Assembly (NCBI GenBank): GCA_021738245.1
Contig: JAIPCJ010000013.1
Coordinates: 1 to 47,016 of the forward strand
Origin: Methylotenera sp.
GTDB taxonomy: Bacteria; Pseudomonadota; Gammaproteobacteria; Burkholderiales; Burkholderiaceae_C
DNA length: 47,016 nt
Reading direction: 5' to 3'
A model generated the notes under the pieces. It saw nothing but the letters and a program-made list of their open reading frames with translations. It was not told the origin of the DNA and did no database searches. A program made the position numbers and the translations under genes. Each line of letters starts with the position of its first letter. Position 1 is the first letter of the stretch. Shown in pieces: positions 8,422 to 16,682 of the stretch.

Positions 8422-9699
8422 ATGCGCCGTCTCCTGCTGCTTGCTGCCTTCTCACTGCCTGCCGCGCCGGCCGAGGCCGCCGAGATCCGCCTCGGGTCCC
8501 TGTCGCTGGACTGGCCGGCGGGCTACACGCTCAAGTCCACGCAATCGCCTTTCGAGCTGGCCGGGCCGGGCGGCATCAAGGCGCTGGTCACGGTCATGCG
8601 GCCCAAGCCCGGCGCCACCGCCACGGCCGAGTCGCTGGCCGGCCTGCAGGCGTCGCTGGAAGGCGTGCTGACCGGCACCGCGGCCAAGTCGGGCCGTGTG
8701 GTGCTGCCGCTGGGTACCCAGACCCTGCCAGACGGCACGCGGCTGCAGTTCATCGGCAGCGAGCGCTCGGGGCTGTTCCAGCGCAGTTTTCTGCTGCAGT
8801 ACGCGCTGCTGTCGCGCAGTGGTGCGCTGGCGCTGGTCACCTTCGAGGGGGCCGGCGAGGCGGTGGCCGAGCACGAGGGCCTGCTGGGCCTGTTCAGCAC
8901 CACGCAATGGGGCAGCGGCGAGGGCAGCCCGGCCGAGCAGGCCGCGTTCACCGAGCGGGTGGCGAGCCTGCTGCGCACCCAGCTGGGCGACGCCGCCGTG
9001 GAGATGACCGAGCCGCTGACGCTGAAGATCGGCGGGACGCAGGCCAACCTCGACCGCGTCAACACCTTCTGCCGTGCCAATGCCGCCGGCTGTGACGCCG
9101 AGCTGGCGCGTTATGTGAGCGCGGTGGTGGACATGCAGAAGAACGCTGCGCTGCCGCCCACGCGCACGGCGCTGCGGGCCGTGGTTCGCCCGACCGCCTT
9201 TGCCGACGGCCCCGCCGGCTCGCTCGGCGGCCGCAGCCCATTCATCCGCCGGCCGCTGGCCGAGGGGCTGGTGGCCCTGGTGATGCTGGATTCGCCCCGC
9301 AGTGCGCGTCTGGTCAGCGAAGCCGACGCCCAGGCCCTGGGCCTGTCAGTGGACGACACCTACGCCGAGGCCCTGGCCCAGCTGCGCCGCCAGCTCACGC
9401 CCATGGCCACGACGGCGCGGCCGGTGGCGGCGGGCCGCTTGGGCGTGCTGGAGGGCGACTTCTACGAATCCGGCCGCGTGCTGCTGCATGACGACTGGGC
9501 GCCGCTGGCGCGCGCGCAAAAGGGTGTGCTGGTGGTGGCGCTGCCGGCCAAGAACCTGCTGCTCTACGGGGCCGACGATTCCCCAGCAGGCCTGGACGCC
9601 CTGCGCCTGCAGGCCCGCGACCTTGCCCGGCGTTCGCCCGCGCCGCTCACCGAGCTGCTGCTGCGTTGGACGCCCGAGGGCTGGCAGGCGGTGCGTTGA
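8422..9699 (+). CDS. Secreted protein of unknown function
   Basis: A 425-residue protein with an N-terminal signal peptide (MRRLLLLAAF to about residue 19). The C-terminal half contains TLKIGGTQANLDRVNTFCRAN and a following helical stretch that remind me of the DUF1444/YtpQ group, but the match is from memory and weak. Two cysteines in the middle (FCRANAAGC) may form a disulfide. No catalytic motif is visible. It should act in the periplasm. It is divergent from the oxoamine synthase and convergent with the DUF2145 gene, so it is probably transcribed alone. The internal ATG at 8422 is the start because the signal peptide begins there; a longer frame upstream overlaps the divergent gene. Confidence 0.7.
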   Translation: MRRLLLLAAFSLPAAPAEAAEIRLGSLSLDWPAGYTLKSTQSPFELAGPGGIKALVTVMRPKPGATATAESLAGLQASLEGVLTGTAAKSGRVVLPLGTQTLPDGTRLQFIGSERSGLFQRSFLLQYALLSRSGALALVTFEGAGEAVAEHEGLLGLFSTTQWGSGEGSPAEQAAFTERVASLLRTQLGDAAVEMTEPLTLKIGGTQANLDRVNTFCRANAAGCDAELARYVSAVVDMQKNAALPPTRTALRAVVRPTAFADGPAGSLGGRSPFIRRPLAEGLVALVMLDSPRSARLVSEADAQALGLSVDDTYAEALAQLRRQLTPMATTARPVAAGRLGVLEGDFYESGRVLLHDDWAPLARAQKGVLVVALPAKNLLLYGADDSPAGLDALRLQARDLARRSPAPLTELLLRWTPEGWQAVR

Positions 9700-9705
9700 G
9701 CCGCG

Positions 9706-10605
9706 TCAAAGCCAGGGGGTGACGCGGTCACCGGGTTCGGGCCGGCAGCCGTCGGCCAGCGGCGGCCCGTCACTGCGCAGCACGATGCCCTGCGGGCCGT
9801 GGCAGAGCTCCACGCGCCGGGCAGCCGGCCAGCGGTGTTGCGCGAAGGTCTCCAGGCTGTCGGGCAGGCTGGTCTGCACCAGGCCGGCGTTGAGCAGTTC
9901 GTCCGGGTGATCGTGAAAGTGCAGCCAGGGCACAAAGCGCCCGGCCAGCATCAGCCACGGCGAGGCCGGCACCGGGGCTGGCGCATAGCCCTCGGCGCGC
10001 AGCCAGGCCTGGGCGTCCTCGCGACGGCGCACGCCGCTCATTGCGGCGGCCAACAGCTCAGCCACCCATTGGTTGCAGTTCTGATACGCGGTGCTGAAGG
10101 GGTAGGCGTTGGCGCTGTACTGCGCGTTCAGCAGGCCCAGGGCCAGAGGCCGGTCCCGCGCGGTGCGGGCCAGCGGCTCGGCCACCTCGGGCGGCAGCAG
10201 CAGCAGGCGCACATAGCCCACGGCGGGGTTGTCGCTGCCCACCACGAAGCCGGCGAGGCCCTGGTCGTACAGGCGCGGCTGGCGTTCGTGGCAGTCGTAG
10301 TAGAGCTGCCGCACGGCCCAGGGCAGGTCCAGCCCGTCCGCCAGGGCGACCGCGGCATGGGAATAGCGCAGCTTGAAGCGGGAGAGGTCAGTGCCGGAGC
10401 GGGCGATCAGCGCCGCCGCACTGCCCGAGCCAGCGAGCTGTTCGCGCACGACGGCCGCGAAGCGCAGCAGGCGGTCTTGCTGGCTGGCGTCGATCTGCAA
10501 GGGACGGTCGCAGCCCTGCGGCAGCACCGAACCCGCATGGGCGGCACCGACGGCCAGCGCCAGCCCGAGCGCCGCCGCCATCGACGCCGCGGCGCGACGG
10601 ATCAA
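9706..10605 (-). CDS. DUF2145 family secreted protein
   Basis: A 299-residue protein with signal peptide (cleavage near AHAG, residue 24). The body matches my recollection of DUF2145: CDRPLQIDASQQDRLLRFAA, RYSHAAVAL, VRQLYYDCHE, and SANAYPF followed by YQNCNQWVAELLA. The histidine, cysteine and asparagine in these blocks resemble a papain/NlpC-like Cys-His arrangement, but catalysis is unproven. The start is a TTG at 10605, whose bases form a TTGA overlap with the stop of the upstream gene. The next ATG (10581) would remove the positively charged n-region of the signal peptide, so TTG is preferred. Translational coupling to the preceding gene is likely. Confidence 0.8.
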   Translation of the reverse strand: MIRRAAASMAAALGLALAVGAAHAGSVLPQGCDRPLQIDASQQDRLLRFAAVVREQLAGSGSAAALIARSGTDLSRFKLRYSHAAVALADGLDLPWAVRQLYYDCHERQPRLYDQGLAGFVVGSDNPAVGYVRLLLLPPEVAEPLARTARDRPLALGLLNAQYSANAYPFSTAYQNCNQWVAELLAAAMSGVRRREDAQAWLRAEGYAPAPVPASPWLMLAGRFVPWLHFHDHPDELLNAGLVQTSLPDSLETFAQHRWPAARRVELCHGPQGIVLRSDGPPLADGCRPEPGDRVTPWL

Positions 10606-11063
10606 GACCCGGCCGAGGCGCTGACCGGGCCAACCGGGCGGGCCGCCAGCTCGCGGTGCCAGGCGTCGTCCAGCACCAGGAAGAAGGCCCGGCCGGTGTC
10701 GGCATGCGCGAAGGCCACGCCGTAGGGCTGTGGCGTGGCTTGCACCTCGTCGCCGACCTGCACCGGGCGCGCCGCCAGGGCTTGCTGGGGCAGGGTCAAC
10801 TCAAGGCGCTCGGCGTTGTCGCGCTGCAGCGTGAGGCGCAGCTTGCCGGCCTCGGCCCGGGCCACGTCGGTGACGCGATAGCGGCCTTCGGCCCGTCGCT
10901 CGCCGCCGCTGCTGCTGCCGGAGGACTGCTTCAGCGAATCGGACACGCTGCCCGACGAGGCCGACCCGGCGCCGGCGGCGGAGGACACAAAGGAATCGGC
11001 CTGGGCAGCCGTGGTTGCAGCCAGCAGGGCAGCCAGCAGAGCGGCAGGAGGAATGCGGCGCAT
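10602..11063 (-). CDS. Secreted small protein, partner of the DUF2145 gene
   Basis: A 153-residue protein with a signal peptide (MRRIPPAALLAALL to about residue 22). A Ser/Gly/Ala-rich low-complexity segment (about 23-55) precedes a small beta-rich domain with RYRVTDVARAEAGKLRLTLQ. No cysteines or catalytic motifs are seen and I do not recognise a named family. Its stop overlaps the TTG start of the DUF2145 gene by four bases, so the two form a two-gene operon and may act together in the periplasm. Such pairs occur in other Burkholderiales as far as I recall. Confidence 0.72.
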   Translation of the reverse strand: MRRIPPAALLAALLAATTAAQADSFVSSAAGAGSASSGSVSDSLKQSSGSSSGGERRAEGRYRVTDVARAEAGKLRLTLQRDNAERLELTLPQQALAARPVQVGDEVQATPQPYGVAFAHADTGRAFFLVLDDAWHRELAARPVGPVSASAGS

Positions 11064-11108
11064 GGTGAGGCAGTGCAGAGTGAGGGCACCAACGATAGCG
11101 CGGATGTG

Positions 11109-11510
11109 TCAGCGCTTTGTTACTGGCGCGGCCAGGGTGTCCAGGATGGGGCAGTCCGGCCGCTCGTCGCCCTGGCAGCATGCGACCAACTGGGCCAGCG
11201 TGGCACGCATCGCCTGCAGCTCGGCGAGCTTGGCGTCGAGCTCGGCCAGGTGGGATTGCGCCAACGCCCGCACCTGGCGGCTGGGCCGGGCGCGGTCCTG
11301 CCACAGGCCGAGCAGTTCGGCGGTCTGCGCCAGGGAGAAGCCCAGGTCGCGCGCGTGCCGGATGAAGCGCAGCAGGTGCACCTCGCGCTCGCCATAGACC
11401 CGGTAGCCGGCCTCGGTGCGTGCCGACGCCGCGATCAGCCCCAGGCTCTCGTAGTGCCGGATCATCTTGGCCGACACGCCCGAGGCGCGCGCTGCATCAC
11501 CGATGTTCAT
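11109..11510 (-). CDS. cueR: Copper-responsive MerR-family regulator CueR
   Basis: A 133-residue MerR-type activator. The N-terminal winged helix begins [25 protein letters not shown], followed by the second wing EAGYRVYGE and the long dimerisation helix (about 80-110). The C-terminal metal loop has Cys112 and Cys120 (CQGDERPDC), the same numbering and spacing as the Cu(I)-binding cysteines of E. coli CueR, with an extra Cys111. It senses cytoplasmic Cu(I), and possibly Ag or Au, and untwists a long-spacer promoter. The ATG overlaps the copA stop (ATGA), so cueR is the second gene of the copA operon and should be autoregulated through the operator upstream of copA. Confidence 0.93.
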   Translation of the reverse strand: MNIGDAARASGVSAKMIRHYESLGLIAASARTEAGYRVYGEREVHLLRFIRHARDLGFSLAQTAELLGLWQDRARPSRQVRALAQSHLAELDAKLAELQAMRATLAQLVACCQGDERPDCPILDTLAAPVTKR

Positions 11511-13717
11511 CGCAGCCCCTCACTGGCACTGCCGCGCCAGCGCTTGAGCGTGAGCGCATTGGCCACCACGCTGACGCTGCTGAAGGCCATGGCCGCGCCG
11601 GCGATGACCGGGTTGAGCAGGCCGAAGGCCGCCAGCGGGATGCCGACCACGTTGTACGCAAACGCCCAGAACAGGCCCTGGCGGATCTTGGCGTAGGTGC
11701 GGCGCGACACGTCCAGCGCGTCGGCCACCAGGCGCGGGTCGCCGCGCATCAGGGTGACGCCGGCGGCTTCGCTGGCGACGTCGGCGCCGCCGGCCATCGC
11801 GAAGCCCACCGAGGCCGCGGCCAGGGCGGGCGCATCGTTGATGCCGTCGCCTACAAAGGCCACCACCGCGCCGCCCTCGCGCAGCCCTTGCACCGCTGCA
11901 GCCTTGTCGCCTGGCAGCACTTCGGCCCGCACGTCGGTGATGCCCAGGGCCTGAGCGACGGTGGCAGCCGCGCTGCGGCTGTCGCCGGTCAGCATGACGG
12001 TATGAATGCCGCGGGCCTGCAACTGGGCCACGGCGGCGGCGGCGGTGTCTTTCAGGCGATCACCGAAGGCCAGCAGGGCCAGCGGCCGGTCGCCCGCCAT
12101 CAGCCACGACACCGTGCGGCCCTGCGCCGCCAGCTTCTCCGCCTCGGCCGCCAGCGGCCCGTGGTGAGCGCCGAGCTCCTGCGCCAACCGGGCACTGCCC
12201 AGGGCCAACGCGCGGCCCTGCACCTGGCCCTGCACGCCGCGGCCCGGCAGTGCGCGGGCCTCTTCTGCGGTCAGCGGTGTCAGGCCGCGCGCCTCGGCCA
12301 GCACGGCCAGGGCCAGCGGATGGCTGCTGCTGCGCTGCAGGGCGGCTGCCTGCCGCAGTACCTCGTCGCGCGTCAGGCCCTCGGCGGGGCAGAGGTCGGT
12401 CAGCGTGGGCTGGCCCACGGTCAGCGTGCCGGTCTTGTCGAAGGCCACCACCGTGACCGCGTGCGCCAGCTCCAGCGCCTGGGCGTCCTTGATCAGGATG
12501 CCGTGGCGCGCGGCCACGCCGGTGCCGGCCATCAACGTGGTGGGTGTGGCCAGGCCGAGTGCGCAGGGGCAGGCAATGACGAGCACCGCCACCGCATTCA
12601 CCAGCGCCGCCTCGGCGTCGCCGTTGTGCAGCCACCAGCCGGCGAAGGTGAGCGCCGCGCACACCAGCACCACGGGCACGAAGATGGCGCTGACGCGGTC
12701 GACGATGCGCTGGATGGGCGCCTTGGCCGCCTGGGCTGACTCCACCATGCGGATGATGCGCGCCAGCGCCGTCTCCGCCCCGATGGCCGTGGTGCGCACG
12801 GTGAGCGCGCCTTCGGCATTGATGGCGCCGCCGGTCACCCGGTCTCCGGGCGACTTGGCCACCGGCAGGCTCTCGCCAGTCAGCAACGACTCGTCCACAT
12901 GGCTGCGGCCGGTCAGCACCTCGCCGTCCACCGGGATGCGGTCGCCGGGGCGGATGCTCACCACGTCGCCCACCCGCACTTCCGACACGGGCAGGTCGAT
13001 GGCTTGCTCGCCGCGCAGCACGCGGGCGGTGGTCGGGCGCAGCGCGTTCAGTGCCCGGATGGCGTCGGTCGTCTGGCGCTTGGCGCGTTGTTCCAGGAAC
13101 TTGCCCAGCAGCACCAGGGTGATGACGGCGGCCGAGCCTTCGAAGTACAGATGCGCGTGGCCCGGGTGGCGCCACATCAGGAAGACCGACAGGCCGTAGC
13201 CCGCCGAAGTGCCCAGGGCCACGAGCAGATCCATGTTGCCGCTGCCGGCTCGCAGCGCATGCCAGCCGCCGCGGTAGAAGCGCGCGCCGAGCACGAACTG
13301 CACCGGCGTGGCCAGCAGCAGCTGCAGCCAGCCCGGCAGCATCCACATTGCCCCGAACAGGCCGCTGAACATGGGCAGCACCAACGGCAGGGTCAGCAGC
13401 CCGGCCACGGCGACCGGCCCCCAGCCACGCGCATCGGGCGGCGATTCCGCGGGGGGCGGCGCGCTGGCCTCGACGACGGTGGCCGGGTAGCCGGCCTGGT
13501 CGAGCGCGGCCTTCAGCGCCCGGGGCGGCACGTTCGGCAGGGCCTGGACCGTGGCCTTCTCGGTGGCCAGGTTGACGCTGGCGGCCTGCACGCCCGGCAC
13601 AGCTTGCAGGGCCTTCTCGACCCGCCGCACACAAGAGGCGCAGCTCATGCCGCTGACTTGCAGCGTCACGTCATGCAGGGCGGAGGGGCGTGGGATGGTG
13701 GCGGTGGTGGCGGTCAT
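11507..13717 (-). CDS. copA: Cu(I)-translocating P1B-type ATPase CopA
   Basis: A 736-residue inner-membrane copper exporter. One N-terminal heavy-metal domain has GMSCASC (Cys26 and Cys29). The membrane CPC metal site is in [13 protein letters not shown], the phosphorylation motif is DKTGTLT, and the hinge motif is [10 protein letters not shown] followed by [11 protein letters not shown]. Eight membrane helices are expected. It pumps Cu(I) from cytoplasm to periplasm with ATP. A single metal-binding domain is usual for betaproteobacterial CopA. It precedes cueR with a four-base overlap and lies behind a CueR-type palindrome at 13755-13773. Confidence 0.95.
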   Translation of the reverse strand: MTATTATIPRPSALHDVTLQVSGMSCASCVRRVEKALQAVPGVQAASVNLATEKATVQALPNVPPRALKAALDQAGYPATVVEASAPPPAESPPDARGWGPVAVAGLLTLPLVLPMFSGLFGAMWMLPGWLQLLLATPVQFVLGARFYRGGWHALRAGSGNMDLLVALGTSAGYGLSVFLMWRHPGHAHLYFEGSAAVITLVLLGKFLEQRAKRQTTDAIRALNALRPTTARVLRGEQAIDLPVSEVRVGDVVSIRPGDRIPVDGEVLTGRSHVDESLLTGESLPVAKSPGDRVTGGAINAEGALTVRTTAIGAETALARIIRMVESAQAAKAPIQRIVDRVSAIFVPVVLVCAALTFAGWWLHNGDAEAALVNAVAVLVIACPCALGLATPTTLMAGTGVAARHGILIKDAQALELAHAVTVVAFDKTGTLTVGQPTLTDLCPAEGLTRDEVLRQAAALQRSSSHPLALAVLAEARGLTPLTAEEARALPGRGVQGQVQGRALALGSARLAQELGAHHGPLAAEAEKLAAQGRTVSWLMAGDRPLALLAFGDRLKDTAAAAVAQLQARGIHTVMLTGDSRSAAATVAQALGITDVRAEVLPGDKAAAVQGLREGGAVVAFVGDGINDAPALAAASVGFAMAGGADVASEAAGVTLMRGDPRLVADALDVSRRTYAKIRQGLFWAFAYNVVGIPLAAFGLLNPVIAGAAMAFSSVSVVANALTLKRWRGSASEGLR

Positions 13718-13746
13718 GGCGAAGCTCGGCAGAGGCAGATGCAGGC

Positions 13747-13777
13747 ATGCTCAGCCTTCCCATCGTGGGAAGGTCAA
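13747..13777 (-). promoter_or_regulatory. CueR-type operator/promoter of copA-cueR
   Basis: On the minus strand a TTGACC -35 element (13777-13772) is separated by 19 bases from GAGCAT (13752-13747). The spacer holds a perfect dyad with seven-base arms (CCTTCCC ... GGGAAGG, 13755-13773). A long spacer with a CCTTCC/GGAAGG dyad is the hallmark of CueR-activated promoters. The -10 match is weak, as expected for an activator-dependent promoter. It lies about 30 bases upstream of the copA ATG. Confidence 0.82.
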
Positions 13778-13867
13778 GAGTGTGCGCCTGATCGCGCGGC
13801 GCCGGGCTGACGCGGGTCAACCGCCGGCTGCCTCACCAGGGCATCGCGGCCGCACCACAATGCCCGC

Positions 13868-15049
13868 ATGCTGCCGACCCGACGACTCCTGTGCACCGCC
13901 GGCCTGTGTCTGGCCCTGGTGGCCACTGCCACCGCCGCAACGCCTGCCGCCTATTTCCCGCCGCGCGGCGACTGGGCCCGCGCCGACCCGGCCGCCGTGG
14001 GCCTGGATGCTGCCCGCCTGGCCGAGGCCGTGGCCTACGCCCAGGCGCACGAGAACCCGGCGCCGCGCGACCAGGCCCTCGCACTGGCGCAGACCTTCGG
14101 CAAGGCCGAGCCCTATTTCGGTGGCCAGATCGGCCCGACCCGGGAGCGGGCGGCCGTCAACGGCCTCGTCATCCGCCGCGGCAAGGTGGTGGCCGAGTGG
14201 GGCGACACGCGGCGCGTGGACATGAGCCACAGCATCACCAAGACCTTTCTGTCCACGGTCGTCGGCCTGGCCTGGCAGCAAGGCCTGATCCGCAGCACCG
14301 ACGAGCGCGTGGCCGACGCCATGCCGCCGGGTGTCGACCTGTTCACGTCGCCCAAGAATGCGCCCATCACGTGGGAGCACCTGCTGCGCCAGACCAGCGA
14401 CTGGCAGGGCACGCTCTGGGGCAAGCCCGACTGGGCCGACCGCCCGGTGGGCAAGACGCCCGAGGACTGGCCCAACCGCCCGGTGTACGAGCCCGGCACC
14501 CACTACAAGTACAACGACGTGCGCGTGAACGTGCTGGCGTTGGCAGCGCTTCAGGTCTGGCGCCGCCCGCTGCCCGAGGTGCTGCGCGAGCGGGTGATGG
14601 ACCCCATCGGCGCCTCCAGCCGGTGGCGCTGGCACGGTTACGACAACAGCTGGGTGGAGCTCGACGGTCAGCGCATGCAAAGCGTCAGCGGTGGCGGCCA
14701 CTGGGGCGGCGGCATGTTCATCGATGCCTGGGACCTGGCGCGCTTTGGCTACCTGCACCTGCGCGACGGTCAATGGGCTGGCCGGCAGATCCTCTCGCCC
14801 GACTGGCTTGCCAAGGCCCGCACGCCCGGCCCCGCCAACGCCGAGTACGGCTACTGCAACTGGTTCCTGAACACGGGTCGCAAGGCCCTGCCGTCAACGC
14901 CCGAGCGCAGCGTCACCTTTCGCGGCAATGGGCAGAACATCATCTACATCGATCCCGACAACGACCTCGTGGTGGTGGTGCGCTGGATCGACAACGGGCC
15001 GGCGCTGGATGCCTTCCTCGGCAAGGTGCTGGCGGCGGTCAAGTCCTGA
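13868..15049 (+). CDS. Beta-lactamase-fold serine hydrolase, secreted
   Basis: A 393-residue protein with a signal peptide (to about residue 23). It shows the class C beta-lactamase/esterase motif S-x-x-K as SITK (Ser122, Lys125). YND (215-217) occupies the place of the YxN motif, and a Gly-rich GGGHWGGG segment follows. These enzymes cleave esters or beta-lactams or process peptides (EstB, D-aminopeptidase); the sequence does not say which. It acts in the periplasm or outside. It is flanked by the copA promoter region and a convergent GFA gene, and is probably monocistronic. Confidence 0.85.
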   Translation: MLPTRRLLCTAGLCLALVATATAATPAAYFPPRGDWARADPAAVGLDAARLAEAVAYAQAHENPAPRDQALALAQTFGKAEPYFGGQIGPTRERAAVNGLVIRRGKVVAEWGDTRRVDMSHSITKTFLSTVVGLAWQQGLIRSTDERVADAMPPGVDLFTSPKNAPITWEHLLRQTSDWQGTLWGKPDWADRPVGKTPEDWPNRPVYEPGTHYKYNDVRVNVLALAALQVWRRPLPEVLRERVMDPIGASSRWRWHGYDNSWVELDGQRMQSVSGGGHWGGGMFIDAWDLARFGYLHLRDGQWAGRQILSPDWLAKARTPGPANAEYGYCNWFLNTGRKALPSTPERSVTFRGNGQNIIYIDPDNDLVVVVRWIDNGPALDAFLGKVLAAVKS

Positions 15050-15091
15050 GGACCCCGCGGTGACGAGTCCGGGCAACCCGCTGCCGGGGGC

Positions 15092-15955
15092 TCAATCCAG
15101 ATAGGTCCAGCTCTCGGCCCCGTCGAAACGGCGCACGGTCGTGTTCGCCAGCACCTGGGGGTCGAAGTTGGCCAGGTTCACGCCGTGGCGGCCTGCGCTG
15201 GCGTCGTTCAACGGGTCCCAGTGGGTGACGCTGCCGCAGTGGGCGCAGCGCACGGTGGTGAGGGTCTTGTCACCCCAGGCATAACCTTGCGTGTGCTCGG
15301 GGTGACCCTCGATCACCACGCTGCCGACCGGGTAGTAGGCCCAGGTGCCGCCGACCCGCCGGCACAGCGAGCAGTTGCAGCGCGTGGCCGTCTCCGGCAG
15401 CCAGGGCAGCGTGAGCCGCACCGCGCCGCAGTGGCAGCTCCCGTGCACCCATCGGCGGACGTCGGCCAGGCCCGTCAGCGCGTTTTCGGTGGAAGTGGCG
15501 CGGGGGTCGTCCAGCGCGCGGCGCAGGGCCAACGCCTGCTCGAAGCGGGTCTGCGCCTCGTCGAACCGACCCTGCTCCACGAGGCTGCGTCCCCAGTGCT
15601 GCAGCACGAAGGCCTGCAGCCGCTGCCAGCCGCCGGCCTGAGATACGGCGAGCGCCTTCGCGAACACCGGCTCGGCCTCCGCGCGGCGGTCGCTGTACTG
15701 CAGCGCGGTGGCATAGGCGTTCCAGAACCAGCCAGCCGCTTCTTCATGGCTCAAGGCCTCGGCGGCTCCGCGCGCCAGCTCCAGCAGCGTCAAGGCTTCG
15801 GCTTCCTGGCGCGCGGTGGTCAGCAGCGCCGCGAGGTCGGCCGTGGCATCCATGCGTGCCAGCTCGCCCTGGGCGGCGGCCAGCCGGGCCCGGTGCTCGG
15901 TGATGCTGGCCTGGTGCGCGGCGGGGTCGGGGGCGGTGAAGCGTTGGAAGGCCAT
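15092..15955 (-). CDS. TPR-GFA (CENP-V/Mss4-like) zinc-domain fusion protein
   Basis: A 287-residue protein with two parts. Residues 40-150 are helical and repetitive, with FWNAYATALQYSDRRAEAEPVFAKAL and WGRSLVEQGRFDEAQTRFEQAL resembling tetratricopeptide repeats. Residues 170-285 are a GFA (glutathione-dependent formaldehyde-activating-like) domain with zinc ligand sets CHC (174, 176), CNCSLC (193, 195, 198) and CAHC (237, 240). GFA domains bind structural and catalytic zinc; most bacterial members have no confirmed substrate. The start MAFQRFTAP at 15955 was chosen over the upstream ATG at 16024, whose extra residues are not conserved-looking. Stand-alone GFA proteins are about 130-160 residues, so the TPR part is an addition. 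Confidence 0.78.
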   Translation of the reverse strand: MAFQRFTAPDPAAHQASITEHRARLAAAQGELARMDATADLAALLTTARQEAEALTLLELARGAAEALSHEEAAGWFWNAYATALQYSDRRAEAEPVFAKALAVSQAGGWQRLQAFVLQHWGRSLVEQGRFDEAQTRFEQALALRRALDDPRATSTENALTGLADVRRWVHGSCHCGAVRLTLPWLPETATRCNCSLCRRVGGTWAYYPVGSVVIEGHPEHTQGYAWGDKTLTTVRCAHCGSVTHWDPLNDASAGRHGVNLANFDPQVLANTTVRRFDGAESWTYLD

Positions 15956-16221
15956 GCGCGGGGCGGAGGGTGGCAACAGACGGCTGACGATAGCGGCTCG
16001 CGCCTGCGCGGGAAAGCCATGCACGTCAGGTGCCCAGGCAGCATCCGGTCTGCTAGAGCATCAGAGGTGGGGTGTGCGGGAGGTGTGTAGGACGGATTTC
16101 GCCCCATCTGCGACGTTCGGACGAGCCCGTTTCTAGACCGAATAGCTGACTTTTGCGGCCACCGGCGGCGGTCGGCTGAGTTCGACCGCAGGCCCGCAGC
16201 GCACAAACGCCAGCCGATCCA

Positions 16222-16605
16222 TCAGCGAGTCATGCCACGCAATATGGCCTCAGACGCGAGGAAAATCAGCCACAAGGCAATCGGTGCCGCCATGCTCAGA
16301 CAAGCTTCACGCCACCTTTGAGACTTGGGCAAAGGCTTCGAGCGCACCATCAGCGCCAAGGCCCCCAGTGCACCAAGCAGGGGAAGCAACCAAATGGCCT
16401 GCTGCCAGCCGGTGGCAGCACTCAGAGCCACGCCGAAGAAGGCTGACGCACACAACAACCACATGCATTTGGCGAGGCCGCCACCAAAGTACTCGGTCTC
16501 ACATGTCGGGCAAACCTTCCGTTCGAATGGACCCGCGCGCATGACATCGCAACCTGGAAGCGGCGAATGGCATTGAGGACAGAGATGGGTGGGCAATCTG
16601 ATCAC
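16222..16605 (-). CDS. Small zinc-ribbon membrane protein, compositionally atypical
   Basis: A 127-residue protein. The N-terminus has a zinc-ribbon pattern CPQC ... CPTC (about residues 9-12 and 32-35), followed by three hydrophobic helices. The function is unknown. The likely start is the GTG at 16605 (VIRLPTHLC); no ATG gives the ribbon. Its base composition is visibly lower in GC (roughly 58 percent by eye) than its neighbours, and its codon choice is more relaxed, suggesting transfer from another source. About 190 bases without a gene lie downstream. The longer open frame to 16842 overlaps the neighbouring gene and is not credible. Confidence 0.55.
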   Translation of the reverse strand: MIRLPTHLCPQCHSPLPGCDVMRAGPFERKVCPTCETEYFGGGLAKCMWLLCASAFFGVALSAATGWQQAIWLLPLLGALGALALMVRSKPLPKSQRWREACLSMAAPIALWLIFLASEAILRGMTR

Positions 16606-16682
16606 GCGAGCGAACCTACTGGAAAGCTGACACGCTTGACTGGCCGCTCCTGGCCGACAGCCACCCCAAGTTGCCGCCCGCC

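Noticed and set aside
16144..16631. Gene-cassette (attC) recombination sites around the zinc-ribbon gene
   Set aside because: The short AGCTGAC repeats lack the paired RYYYAAC/GTTRRRY core sites of attC.
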